Positions 1 through 11,802 are shown, numbered from the stretch's first letter. The stretch is 64,000 bases of DNA from Corylus avellana (GCF_901000735.1 NC_081543.1:11391921-11455920); one strand, 5' to 3'. Numbers and translations are program-made. The notes: generated by a model not told the origin, from the letters alone.

Positions 1-880
1 ACATATCTAGTATTAAATCTGATTTTAGTCATGGGTTAACGGATTGGTCTTGAATCGTGTACTAAACCTAGTAATCTTGTAGCTTTATGCTATGGTTGCT
101 TCAGAACTTTGCTCTGTGATATAAGAGCTTTATGCTTGTGGTATTATTGAATGAAATGTTATGTTTTTCTTGAAACTAGGATGAGAAGTGACCAAGAAGT
201 GAAGAGCAAACATGGCTTGAATGAGCCCGGGTTTTGGTTGTTACCTAGGCTAGAGACATGAAAAAAGCCTGGATTTTAGGTATTACCACAAGGCCAAGAC
301 ATTGGGCTAACAATGGGCCATATTGAAACTGACAAACTATGAATTGAAGTGAACCTTGGGTTTTAGATATTACCTCAAGGTCAAAAAGATTTTTTTTTTT
401 TTTTTTTTTCATCCTCTCTGCATAATTTGCAATAAATTCTCTCTCCACTAGTTTCTCTCTGCATATTGAGCTGCAACAGAGATGGCTTAAAGGAAGGACG
501 CCGGCATAGGGTACTCCGGGAACGTTCGAGGGACGTGCGATGAAGCTGAAGTTGGTTAGAGAAGGGGCTGTTGTCGGTGAGGCAAAGACCGGTGCTACGG
601 TTGAGTGGCCCGTTATGTGCAATGGGCTGATGCTGGCGAGCGGAGGGGCAGCAATTCCGGGTCTTTGCCTTGTTGGAGGCAGTGAAGCTGTTGGGCTACT
701 TGGTGTTTGTAGCTGTAGTTTCTGTTGAAGAATGGCAGCAATTTGTTGACAGACCCATGGCTGCTATTTTGTGTTGGTGGTGAAGATGGAACTGAGTGGC
801 TAGGTGCAGTGTGGAAGGCAGTGGTGGACGCCGCACAAGACCATTGGATCGACTGGCGTAAGCCAATTGCTCTAATACCA
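1..880 (-). mobile_element. Internal region of truncated LTR element
   Basis: This is the stretch downstream (minus strand) of the LTR at 881-1162. A tRNA-Met-type primer-binding site, TGGTATTAGAGC on the minus strand, occupies 869-880 and abuts the LTR. The rest has no gag or pol similarity; the longest frame (minus, 245-622) resembles no family I know. That fits a non-autonomous LARD/TRIM-like element or untranslated leader. No second LTR is seen at the left edge, so the element either continues outside the window or is truncated. Confidence 0.5.
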
Positions 881-1162
881 TGATAAAATATATAACTATA
901 TTAAATATAATATTAAGAGAGAGAAGAGAGAGAGAGAGAGAGAGAAGAGAGAGAGCGGGAGTATGTAATAGACTACATTGTATTGAGATTGATTAAATTA
1001 AGAGTATTACAGAGGCCTCTATTTATAGAAAGGCTATGAGTAATAGACAAGTAACCTAATAGACTAAGGAAATGTAAACCTAGTAGGCTAAGAAAACCTA
1101 GAATTCATAAGGAAGTAACTAACCCTAAAATAATAAATAACCCTAACCTAATATTCTTAACA
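881..1162 (-). repeat. Long terminal repeat (5' LTR, minus orientation)
   Basis: A 282-bp segment runs from TGATA to TTAACA on the plus strand, so on the minus strand it starts TGTTA and ends TATCA, the canonical TG...CA form. A primer-binding site (869-880) directly abuts the inner end. The LTR carries a GA-rich microsatellite near 905-957. The partner LTR is not in the window, so no target duplication can be checked. Confidence 0.65.
905..957. repeat. GA microsatellite
   Basis: Almost pure GA dinucleotide run inside the LTR at 881-1162. Confidence 0.85.
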
Positions 1163-1289
1163 TTAATATACAATCCCATGAAACATGGAGGAGGAAATCA
1201 TTGGATCTGTTTAGATTTTGTCTTCTAACAGAAAATGCCACAGAATTTTTGCATTGTTATTTTATGGTTTGTAAAATGCCTTCTACTAT

Positions 1290-2440
1290 ATGTATTAGCT
1301 AATCTAATATTCTTATCCATGCTTGTCATGTCTACTTATGCAAGATATGAGCGACAAATGATAAGTATCTATATTTATAATGTAAACCACTTCATTTTTG
1401 AAAATGAGACTAGAATAATGACAACCCATGATTAAGTAGGTGACCCCTAACATTATTAATATCAACATTTTTTTTTAAAAAAAAAATCTTTGATTAATAG
1501 GCTAGAGATAGAATATTAAGTGATCTTTCTTTTTTGTTTTTTTTTTTCTCCTGTTTTTCACAAGAGAATAACTTCAATTAGGTTGTGGTGTAAACTAATT
1601 ATGTTGCACCATCCAATAGGAAACATATACTTGAATTTGAAACACCAAAATATAATATAACCCTTCACACCAAATACTTTTCTTCTCTTGACAAAATACA
1701 CATTGATCAAACTACCACAGCCGCCATCTTAATTGGTTTTGGAGACTTCGATGCTGAGGGCTCGGAAGTGGGTGCAAGGGGGGTTCAGTGGCGTAGGTGG
1801 TGGGTGTTGGATTAGAACAAATGAAAAAGTTCATGAGATTGATTTGAATTACAAATACGGTGTTTTCATCTCTATTGTATTTGGTGTTTTTATTTGATGT
1901 GTCAAATTTTTCTTAAAAGCTGTAAAATATATATATACACACACTACATCGTGATAGAAGAGGCTCTCAAACATAACACCACCACCTTACCTTAAAAATA
2001 TGCACCATACGTACCCTTTCAACTTATCTTAAGCACATACAAATATGTATAAAAGGTTTCAAAGTTTACTCTAATTTTCTACACTTTTTAACTTAGCGTT
2101 TTGGATGGCAATAAGTCAGCAATTGGGGGGTCATAGGCTAAAAATGCATGGGAAAGGAGCTCCCTTGAACTTTATGGAAGGAATGATCCCTTCAAAATAG
2201 TCGATGATTAACAACCTATTTTGCAAAAGCTAACGTTCAACCTCTTGCATTATTTATGCATTAGAGCCAAATAAAAATATAAACAATTGTATAGTTGACA
2301 TGATTTTCATTATATTAATGTAGTAACTCTTTTTACAATTTACCAACGTTGTCTAAATTGATATTTGCAGCCATAAGTGCTGTCATGGTCAAAAGGATTG
2401 CGCAACTCCATTATAGGAAGTATAACGATGTACATGGATC
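1290..2440 (+). repeat. Local duplication, copy 1 (with inserted DNA)
   Basis: Two blocks here match 8890-9440 on the other side of the copia element. The first (about 1290-1435) contains the word TTATGCAAGATAT; the second (about 1990-2440) contains ACGTACCCTTTCAACTTATC and AAAATGCATGGGAAAGG. Copy 1 has about 550 extra bases between the blocks. The first block reads as a hydrophobic leader (LANLIFLSMLVMSTYARYE). The second ends in a short cysteine-rich frame (HKCCHGQKDC, then stop) behind a TTTGCAG splice-acceptor-like sequence. It may be a duplicated gene for a small secreted cysteine-rich peptide, now decayed. I could not assign it to a named family. Confidence 0.45.
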
Positions 2441-2860
2441 TTACTACGAGAATGTTACTTATAAATACATAGAGCCTATTTTATCAGGATGTAGTGTAAA
2501 ATCATCGTTTACAGTCTTCAATTGAAATTTGATACATCAGGTAAAAGCATCAAATATAATAGAGATGAAAACACCGTATTTTTAATTCAAATCAATCCCA
2601 TGGAATTTTCCATTTATTCTAACCCAACGTCTACCACACCACCGAACCCCCCACCCACCTTCGAGCCCTCAACACTAGAGTCTCCAAAACCAACCAAGGT
2701 GGTGGCTCCGGTAGTTTTATCAATGAGTATTTTGTTTATAAGGTATTTTGTCAACAAAATGAAAATTATTTGGTGTGAATGGTTATATTATTTTTTGGGT
2801 TTTTAAGTTGAGATGTCTTCTTCCTATTAAAGGATATGGTGCAATTAGTAATAACATACA
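1590..2860. repeat. Inverted repeat arms (about 1590-1915 and 2525-2860)
   Basis: The stretch 2525-2860 is a diverged reverse complement of about 1590-1915. Matching words include GAGATGAAAACACCGTAT against ATACGGTGTTTTCATCTC, and TTGGTTTTGGAGAC against GTCTCCAAAACCAACC. The roughly 600-bp spacer holds the second block of the local duplication. It may be an old fold-back element or an inverted duplication; ends and target duplication are not resolved. The 94-aa plus frame at 2522-2806 lies in one arm and is probably not a gene. Confidence 0.6.
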
Positions 2861-2901
2861 GACATATCCTTAATACTCATTATGGCGAATAGTGTTTATC
2901 T

Positions 2902-3192
2902 TATAATGAAAACAATAACTGTATAATATAATTGTAATCAGCCCATCTGAACTATGGGTTTAGTATTCTATTTAAAGAATTAATTACAAACAAACTAAGC
3001 CAAAATATATGGCTTGTTATACCAGAATAATAATCTCTTGATTTGTTGAGATATTATCTAAAACTTAAATAACAAGCATTTGAATTTGAATCTTCAGAAA
3101 CATTTGAATTTGAATCTTCCAATATCTTATCTGCAAAAGATTTAAGTTTGAATTCTGGATTGAGTTGTTGTGAAGCTTCTTTATTTCCAATA
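2902..3192 (-). repeat. 3' LTR of copia element
   Basis: The 291-bp LTR holds a 24-bp tandem duplication (around 3076-3120, unit containing CATTTGAATTTGAATCTTC) that is single in the 5' LTR. One further base and one substitution separate the two LTRs. Confidence 0.93.
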
Positions 3193-3203
3193 CCCTCCCA
3201 CAA

Positions 3204-6200
3204 TTTCGACTTTGGTGGACAAACGTTGAGATTGAGAGTAAGATGCTGAAAATGTGTAGACACAAGTGGCTTGGTGAGAATATCAGCTATTTGATCTTTG
3301 CTGGACAAAAATTTTACAACCAATGTTTTTGCAGCAACTTTATCACGTACGAAGTGATAGTCAATGGTAATATGTTTCGTTCTTGCATGAAACAATGGAT
3401 TTTCCGTCAAATACGTTGCACCAATATTATCACATAATAAAATAGGAAGCGTCAACAAAAACACTCCTAGTTCAGAGAGGAGGGATTAGATTCATGTAAG
3501 CTCAGTAGCAGCATTAGCAATGGCCTTATATTCTGATTATGTGCTTGATCGAGAGACTGTAGGTTGTTTCTTGGAGCACCAAGAAATTAGATTCTGTCCA
3601 AAGAAAACACAATATCCAGAGGTAGACTTATGATCATCTGGGCACCCAGCCCAATCTGCATCTGTATATGCTGTAAGTTGAGATGAGGAGCTTCTTCGAA
3701 TGACTAATCCATGTGTAATTGAATGCTTCAAATAGCGTAGGATACGCTTTACTGCCGACCAGTGTGTGTCACGTGGATTATGCATAAATTGTGAAACTTT
3801 ATTCACTGCAAAAGAAATATCTGGACGGGTAATAGCTAGGTATTGCAAAGCACCTACAGTACTGCGATATGGAGTAATACACCTGAATATTTACTTAATG
3901 GAGAAGAAGCAGCCATCGGAGATGTAATTGGCTTGGATAAATCCATGTTTGTCCTCTGCAGAATATCTGATATATATCTTTGCCGAGATAAATGAATACC
4001 ATCTGGAATTTGAGTGACTTCAATTCCAAGAAAAAAATTTAAATTCCCAAGTTCCTTTATGGGAAAATCTTCAGAGAGCACCTTAATCAGTCAATCAATT
4101 GATGTAGAGTCAGAACCTGTAAGAATTATATCGTCTACATAGACCAATGCAAATAAAGAAATGCCAGAGGATTTATATATGAACAAAGATGAGTCAGATT
4201 TTGAACTAACAAATCTCATATCAACAAGCCTTGTACTTAGTCTGGAAAACCAAGCTCGTGGTGCTTGTTTTAGACCACAAATTGCCTTTTTGAGTTCACA
4301 TACTGCATTTGGAAATTGGGGATGAACAAAACCTGGTGGTTGTGACATGTAGACGGTTTCACTTAAGTTTCCATGAAGAAAAGCATTACTTACATCAATC
4401 TGTTTCATCACCCATCCTACAGACACAGCCAAAGATAAAACAGCACGAATTGTGATAGGTTTAATGACAGGGCTGTAAGTTTCACTGAAATCAACTCAGG
4501 GTTGCTGATGATACCCTTTAGCTACCAATCGCGCTTTATATCTGTCAATACTACCATAAGCTTTTCTTTTAATTCGAAACACCCACTTGGAGCCTACAAT
4601 ATTCATTGAGGGAGTGGATGAAACCAATTTCCATGTACCATTCTGGATTAGTGCATTGAACTCAGTGGTCATTGCATCTCGCCATACAGCATCTTTCACA
4701 GCTGAGGTAAAACAGGTGGGTTCAATGGCTGTGGCTGTGAGAGATGTTGTCAAGGCATGAGGTAGTGAATATTTGATGGTTCCATCGGTTGGGATTTTTG
4801 GCTTGGAAACGTGATTTTGTGATCTGGTAATCATGCCATGTGTACGTTGAGGGAGGGATGGCATAGGTTGTTGCTGGGTGGTGTCCGTAGCTTGCGCTAT
4901 GGTGTTATCTTGCTGGAGGCTTTGGCTGAATGTCTCGGTTGGTGGGGCTGTTTCATATGCTTGATCTGTAGCGTCAACATGCATTGAGTCAGATGTGCCA
5001 GAAATTTGTAAGGTTGGAATTTGAGGAGAAGATTCTGTGGAAGATTCACTTGGACTTCTTGGAAATTCTGCAGATGCATGTGAACCTTGAATTGAACTTG
5101 AATGAGACAAAGCATTTTGAATTATTGGAGAAAGTGAAGACACATCATGTTGACTTCTTGATTGACGTGAACCTTGTATTGAAGTAGAATGAGACAAAGG
5201 ATTTTGAATTGTTGGAGAAAGTGTTGCAGGTGAAGACACATCATGAGCAGCAGATGTGATATGGTCGTCTTGAAACTGTGGGATTTTTGGATTAACCATG
5301 CGAATATATTTTCTGGAGGGAGCTGAACCGGTAGGAGAAGAGTGCTGGAATGGAAAAACACTTTCATTGAAAACGACATGTCTTGCAATTATAGTTTTTC
5401 CTGAATCAAGATCAAAGCACTTATACCCGGTGTGAGGTTTACTGTATCCCAGAAAAACACAGGATTTTGACCGGAATGAAAATTTATTTTTGTTATACGG
5501 ACGTAAGTACGAAAAACATTCACAACCGAAAACTTTTAGGAATTTATAATCTGGAGTTTTGGCAAATAAAATCTCAAAGGGAGATTTATTTTGTGTGACA
5601 GAAGAAGGCAACCTATTAATAAGATATGTGGCTATATCAAAGGCTGCATCCCAAAATTTAAAAGGTACCTTTGAATGAGAAAGAAGAGATAATCCGATAT
5701 CTACTATATGGCGATGTGTTCGTTCAACACTCTCATTTTGGTGATGAGTGTGTGGACAAGTTTGCCTATAAGAGATACCAGATTTGCTCAAGTGTCTTTG
5801 AATTGGAATGAATTCTCCACCACCATCAGTTTGAACAGATTTGATGGTAGTTTCAAAATAATTTTCAACCAAAGTTTTAAACTGAACAAAAATGGAGAGC
5901 GCATCTGATTTAGAAGTTATTGGAAAAAGCCATGAATATTGACTAAAATCATCTACGATGCATAAATAATATCTTTTATTATTAATTGAAAGTAGAGGAG
6001 TAGGGCCCCATACATCAAGAAATAATAAATTTAAAGGAGAACTAGAAACTGAAGAAGTTGAACCAAAATGGAGGCGGTGCATTTTGCCTTGTTGACAAGC
6101 AGAACACACTTGAGACGACTTATTTGACAAAACAGGAATTGAGTGCTTGGAGATGACTTTTTGAACAATCTGTAAAGCAGGATGACCAAGTCGACGATGC

Positions 6201-7579
6201 CAAGAATCTACGGAGACACGTTCACCCATAAAAGCAATGGGAGGAGATGAGATGGAAGAGGATGATGGCCAAGGATAAAGACCATTTTTACTCGGGCCTT
6301 TGAGCAAAAGAGTTCCGGTGCAAAGGTCCTTGACACGAAAATCAAAAGGATTAAATTCTATAGAAACATGATTATCTCGAGTGAATTGATTGACAGAAAT
6401 TAAATTTTTCTGAATATCAGGAACATGAAGCAATGATTTTAAAGAAAAATTTTTCTTAGCTGAAGGTAAAGAAGCTAAGCCAGAGTGGAGAATTTCCAAA
6501 CCTTGACCATTCCCAACACGAATCTGCTCATTGCCTATATATTCTTCAGCTTGCATATTAAGGTTTGAAAGGTCATTGGTTAAATGGTGTGTAGCTGCTG
6601 TATCTGGATACCAGTTCATGTCTTGTGATGGAGATGAAGAGGTGAGAAGAAAAGCTGAAGGGGGAGGTACACACTCATAAGCATGATCAAACCTGTGAAA
6701 ACACTTTGCTGCAGTATGGCCAGGTTTGAGGCACAATTGACAAGTGGGCCTCTGAGATGTATAACCGGCATTGGGGAAAAATTGAGGGGGACCACGTCCT
6801 CTCCCTCTACCACGTCCTCTTCTTCCAAAGGAGTAATTGTTGGAGGAAAAATTCCTTTGTTGCTTGGGAAAATTATTGGAAGATCCTTGATGTTGGGCTA
6901 CATTTATAGATGAAACAGCCAAGTCAATTGGCGTGTGTTGTTGCTCCAAACGTTGCTCATAGGTGAGCATGTGGGCATAGAGATCTTCTAAAGTAACAGG
7001 CTCGATCCGAGTGGTAATAGATGTTACCACGGAGTTGTATTCTCCAGAAAGCCCTGCAAGAATATGTAATATGAGCTCTGAATCTTTTATAGGTTCACCA
7101 ATGGCAGCCAAAGTGTGAGATAAATTTTGGGCCTTCTAAAAATAATCAGAAATGGAGAGACTGTTCTTCTTCATAGTTGATATTTGATAGCGAATTTGTA
7201 TGATGCGGGCTTTGGATTCGGAAGCAAATATCTTCTCTAGCAAAACCCAAACTTCACGTGAAGTTTTAATGCCATAAACATAAGGCAAAATAGCTTCTGT
7301 CAGCGTGGAAACAATAGCACCGAGAATGAGCTTGTCCTACTGATACCACAATTTATACGCTGGATTGGGTATGGACATCGAAGGGGAAGATGTAGTGGCT
7401 ACAGAATCAATTAATTTTGGTGGACATGGAACATCACCAGTGACATGACCATATAAATCATTTCCCTCAAGATAAGGGACAATTTGGGTGCACCAAGTCA
7501 TGTGATTATCACGATCAAGTTTAACTAAATTGGAAGGATGGAAAGACATAGGGACTAGGGAGGAAGATGAAGAAGCCAT
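3204..7579 (-). pseudogene. Copia gag-pol polyprotein, disrupted
   Basis: The reading frame starts at 7579 and runs as gag, with in-frame stops near 7337 and 7137. An open stretch of 871 codons (7111-4496) then holds a CX2CX4HX4C zinc knuckle (C124, C127, H132, C137 of that stretch), a protease DTA motif (D170), a GAG-pre-integrase HRRLGHP region, the integrase core D, D and E residues, and the start of the reverse transcriptase. RT continues at 4432-4091 with the YVDD active site, interrupted by stops near 4496 and 4091. A frameshift near 3854 precedes the RT tail and RNase H (3848-3537, TDADWAG motif), and further stops lie at 3537 and near 3500. The copy cannot make a full polyprotein. It is described only as a broken retrotransposon gene. 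Confidence 0.93.
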
Positions 7580-7615
7580 GGATTTAGACGTTGGTCGTAT
7601 ATAGCTCTAATACCA

Positions 7616-7881
7616 TATAATGAAAACAATAACTGTATAATATAATTGTAATCAGCCCATCTGAACTATGGGTTTAGTATTCTATTTAAAGAATTAATTA
7701 CAAACAAACTAAGCCAAAATATAGGCTTGTTATACCAGAATAATAATCTCTTGATTTGTTGAGATATTATCTAAAACTTAAATAACAAGCATTTGAATTT
7801 GAATATTCCAATATCTTATCTGCAAAAGATTTAAGTTTGAATTCTGGATTGAGTTGTTGTGAAGCTTCTTTATTTCCAATA
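7616..7881 (-). repeat. 5' LTR of copia element
   Basis: The 266-bp LTR abuts the primer-binding site at 7604-7615 and is followed outward by the target duplication TATCT at 7882-7886. Confidence 0.93.
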
Positions 7882-7886
7882 TATCT

Positions 7887-8361
7887 CACACATAAATTCA
7901 ACAACCTCATGATAATTCTCTTGAATATAGCATACTTCCTTCTATTTACAACAAAGAAAAAAACACAAAATTAATGTATAAATTAAGGATTAATAGAAAA
8001 AAGGAAAACATAAAACATATTCTTTCAACAAAATAATACTTAAAAGTATTTCTTCCGAAAGAAGCAATAGTACGTCAAAAATCTCTCTTTACAATCTCCA
8101 TACTCTGCATCCTCCCATTCTCGGCATTGCTAGTACTACACAAGACCACGTTTGGCTTCTACGCCCGTAGTATCCCACAGCAGTGTGCTATATATATATA
8201 TATCAACAAAGAAAAAAATCAAAGTGTATTAATGATGCATGAACAGAAATAATAATAATAATAATAATAATTTAAAAAAAAAAAAACATGATTTAATTAC
8301 TCTCCAATTAACTAAAGGATTTGATATTTTTATTTTTGGAGCAAATTGGAAAAAGGGTTAT
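7887..8361. other. Intergenic, no gene seen
   Basis: AT-rich DNA with a short TA run (8190-8203) and a TAA microsatellite (about 8250-8270). A short cysteine-containing minus-strand frame near 8100-8180 is too weak to call. Confidence 0.5.
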
Positions 8362-8691
8362 TGATATGATCATAATTATTTGATATTGTCCGGTGTCGTG
8401 TTAGAGTCCAATAACGAGTATATCTCCATAGATTTTATAATCCAATAAATAGTTGGATTCATTCTTTATTAGAGTCGTTCAGGTCAAGACCTAATTGGTC
8501 TATTATGTAATTCATAGTATATTGTTTCTCTATTTAAAGGGGGACTATCAATAACAAAGTATGAGTTGATTATCAAACTGTGTTTTGAAGGTCAAGGCTC
8601 TCTCGAAGTAGTAATTGGAGATCACGGCTCTCTCAAAGTAGCCAATTTATCATTTTCCATGTTTTAATTTGTTATTACTTGGTCCACATCA
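8362..8691. repeat. Probable solo LTR
   Basis: This 330-bp segment starts TGATATG and ends CACATCA (imperfect inverted ends). It has a TATA-like CTATTTAAAGG and is flanked by GTTAT (8357-8361) and ATTAT (8692-8696), a 4/5 match to a 5-bp target duplication. No internal retroelement domains lie next to it. Confidence 0.45.
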
Positions 8692-8868
8692 ATTATAGGG
8701 AATCAAAACACCCAAAAAGGGGTGATTCCTCCCCAACAACAAAGGTAAAAGGAAATAGAATGCAGAAAATATAGGATTTGATGTCAGATTATGTTTTGTC
8801 ATCTTGGCAATAGGATGGATAAAGGAAGGGAAGAACACTCACATGTTCTGACAAGGAAGATGAAGATG

Positions 8869-9440
8869 AAAAAGATGACAAAGAAGTTGGCTAATCTAAT
8901 AGTTTTTTCCATACTTTTCCTCTCTTCTTATGCAAGATATCAGCGATAATTATCGATATTTATAATGTAAATTAAACCACTTTACACTACGATGAGCCAT
9001 GATTATCGATATTTACCTTATTTTCTCTTGTAAAAATATGCACCGTACGTACCCTTTCAACTTATCTTAATCACATACAAATATGTATAAAAGGTTTCAA
9101 AGTTTACTCTAATTTTCTACATTTTTTAACGTAGCGTTTTGGCTAAAAATGCATGGGAAAGGGGCTCCCTTGAACTTTATGGAAGGACATGATCCCTTCA
9201 GAATAGTCCATGATTAACAATCTGTTTTCCAAAAGCTAATGTGCACCCTCTTGCATTATTAAAACATTAGAGCCAAATAAAAATGTAAACAATTGTATAG
9301 TTTACATGATTTTCATTAGAATGTATTAACTCTTTTTACAATTTACCAACATTGGCCCGATTAATATCTGCGGCCACAGGTGCTGCCATGGTCACAAGGA
9401 TTGTGTAACTCCATTATAGGAGGTGTAACGATGTACATGG
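8869..9440 (+). pseudogene. Possible secreted Cys-rich peptide gene remnant; local duplication copy 2
   Basis: An ATG at 8869 opens a lysine-rich start and a clear signal-peptide-like hydrophobic stretch (LANLIVFSILFLSSYA), with a stop soon after. About 400 bp downstream (about 9372-9420) a short frame reads CGHRCCHGHKDCVTPL and then stops. The same two pieces occur in copy 1 (about 1290-2440). The geometry (leader, intron, cysteine-rich tail) resembles genes for small secreted cysteine-rich peptides. The acceptor-like TGCAG of copy 1 is TGCGG here, so this copy would not splice the same way. Family unknown; probably decayed. Confidence 0.3.
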
Positions 9441-9611
9441 CCCCTACTTTAAGAATAATTAAAAATTTGAAATTTTATTTGAAAGAAGAAAATATTAGTT
9501 TATTAGGTGGATTTGGTAAATCTCATTCCCATATTTGCATTTGCCAAGATATCCAATTGAGTTAATTGTATATGATTAGGTTACTTAGAACACATAGTCA
9601 ATTATTTAATA

Positions 9612-10904
9612 GGGGTAACTTCACTTTAGGCCGCAGAGTTACTACCCAATTTGAGAAGCCCCACCAAACTTCAAAACCTTTTAATTTGGACCCCTGAACT
9701 TTCAATTGCAATCAATTTGAACCCCTCCATCAATTTTTGCCATTAAAACTCTTAAAAAGACAAAATTACCCTTCAATTTTCTTTTTATTAAAAAATAAAA
9801 AAATTGAAAAAAAAAAAAAAAATGTCACAAGGTGGCCCAACCGTGGGTCATCTTGTGATTTTTTTATTTAGGAAAAAGTCCACATACCACCCTCAAATTA
9901 CCACCAAATTGACAATGTCCCCTCCAAACTTTCAATTGTAACATTGTCCCTCCTAGACTACCAAAAATTGTCAATGTTCAAATGACGAAACCTTTTGATA
10001 AATAAATAAAAAAAAAAAAAAAAAATCCAAAGGGGGGCAAATTTATTTATTTTTATTTTTTTTTAAAAAAAACCTTTTTATAAGAAAAAAAAAATTTGAT
10101 TTTTTTTTTGTTACAAAAATTGAAATTAATTGTTTTGTTTTATAACTTTTTTAAATAAAAATTTTCGTTTTAAAAAAATTAACAATTTTCGTTTAAGAAA
10201 AAATCATTTAAAAAAATTTGTTTTTTAAAAAAAAATTAATTTTTTTTATATATAATATAATATAATATATTTTTTTAATTTAGGGTAAGTTCACTGAAGA
10301 CCCCTGAACTTCCACTCGATTTGACAAACTCCTCCTAAACTTCAAAATCTCTCAATTTAGTCTTCTAAACTTTCAATTGTTCTCAATTTGAACATTTCCG
10401 TCAAATTTAGCCGTTAGAAATACCAAAAAAGACCAAAATATCCATGATTTTCATTTTTTTAAAATAAATAAAAAAAAAACTTTTTGAAATTAAGGTTAAA
10501 GTTGGAATTTTATAAAAAAAAAATTAAGGGTATAAATATCATTTAATGTTTAAAATCTAACGGAGAGGTTCAAATTGATCGTAGAATTGAAAGTTCGTGG
10601 GACCAAATTGAGAGATTTTGAAGTTCGGGGGGGGGGGGAAGGTTTACAAATCTGGTGAAGTTCATGGGTCTTCAGTGAAGTTACCTATTTTAATTTTTAA
10701 TTTGAAATTAAGGGTAAATTTGAAATTTTATAAAAAAGTCAGAGGTATAAACGTTATTGTCTCACTTTTAATGTTTAAAATCGGATGGAGGGTTTCAAAT
10801 TGACTGCAATTGAAAGTTCAAGGGTTCAAATTGTGAGGTTTGAAACTTTTGGAGGGGTTTCTTAAATCAGATGGTAATTCAGGGGTCTAAAGTGAAGTTA
10901 CTCC
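9612..10904. mobile_element. Mutator-type MITE (outer element 1)
   Basis: The ends are GGGGTAACTTCACTTTAG and its inverted partner CTAAAGTGAAGTTACTCC. A perfect 9-bp target duplication TATTTAATA flanks it (9603-9611 and 10905-10913), the length made by Mutator-family transposases. There is no coding capacity. It contains at least one nested element (10282-10687) and a fragment of another sequence from about 9872 (AAAGTCCACATACC). Confidence 0.85.
10282..10687. mobile_element. Nested MITE inside outer element 1
   Basis: Inverted ends AGGGTAAGTTCACTGAAGACC and GGTCTTCAGTGAAGTTACCT define a related but distinct family (CACTGAAG instead of CACTTTAG). The flanks TTTTAATTT match on both sides, but the AT-rich context makes the exact duplication uncertain. 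Confidence 0.7.
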
Positions 10905-11042
10905 TATTTAATATTATCCTTTTAAAAAAAATGTTTAATATTTATAACCAAGAATGATTATCCTTGTTGAGTTCTTTAGCCAAAACTGGTGCCCCACAAT
11001 AGAATACCCATGATCCAATTCACCAAAACCACAAAAGTGTTA

Positions 11043-11443
11043 GGAGAAACTTCATTTTAGACCCTGAACTACAACGTATTTTGAGAAGACCCCTCTAAAT
11101 TTCAAAAACTCTCAATTTAACTCTCTGAACTTTTAATTTGATTCAATTGACCTCTCCCTCTCATTTGTCAAATTTTAAACATTAAAAGTGATAAATAACG
11201 TTTATTCCCCTGAATTTTTTTATAAAATTTTAAATCTACCCTTAATTTCAAATTAAAAAACAAAAATTAAACGGTAATTTGGTCTTTTTAGGCATTTCCG
11301 TTTAGAAGTTAACGGCTAAAACTAACGGAGGGAGGTAAATTGATTGAAATTGAAAGTTAATGGGAGTAAATTGAGAGTTTTTGAATTTTGGGAGGTGCTC
11401 TCAAAATGCGTAGTAATTCAAAAGTTTAAAATGAAGTTTCCCC
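11043..11443. mobile_element. Mutator-type MITE
   Basis: A 401-bp fold-back element with ends GGAGAAACTTCATTTTAGACC and AAAATGAAGTTTCCCC. The target duplication AAAGTGTTA (11034-11042) / AACGTGTTA (11444-11452) matches 8 of 9 bases. Confidence 0.75.
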
Positions 11444-11802
11444 AACGTGTTAATTAGCATTGGAAGATATATTTGAATCAGCCAATATTATTTTTTCTCT
11501 TTTTTTTTTTCTTTTAATTTTATGGGCTCGATCGTGTACATTTTTTCTCACCAATGTGCATGGAACACATCATGGAGAAAACTTTCTTCCATTGTTATTA
11601 TTAAGGGTAACTTCATTTTAGACCTCTGAATTACCACGTGATTTGACAAGCCCTCCCCTCCCTCAGCAAAAAATTTCAAAACCTCTCAATTTGAACTCCT
11701 GAACTTTCAAGTGCAGTCAATTTGAACATCTTCGTTAGATTTAGCCGTTTACTTCTAACGAAAATACCTAAAAAGACCAAAATATCCCTGAGTTTCGTTT
11801 TT

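Larger units (their letters stand above)
2902..7881 (-). mobile_element. Complete Ty1-copia LTR retrotransposon
   Basis: The 4,980-bp element has LTRs of 291 bp (2902-3192) and 266 bp (7616-7881) and is flanked by a perfect 5-bp target duplication TATCT (2897-2901 and 7882-7886). Read on the minus strand the LTR begins TATTGG and ends ATTATA, a non-canonical TA...TA pair. The primer-binding site TGGTATTAGAGC (7604-7615) touches the 5' LTR, and a purine tract (GTGGGAGGG, 3193-3201) touches the 3' LTR. The domain order gag, protease, integrase, RT, RNase H is that of Ty1-copia. The LTRs differ by one substitution, a 1-bp indel and a 24-bp indel, so insertion was recent, yet the coding region is broken at several places. 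Confidence 0.95.

Noticed and set aside
245..622. Minus-strand 125-codon frame in the truncated LTR element
   Set aside because: It has no gag, protease or RT motifs and a poly-Lys run from a T tract; probably non-coding leader.
2522..2806. Plus-strand 94-codon frame
   Set aside because: It lies in one arm of a diverged inverted repeat, and the other arm does not keep the frame.
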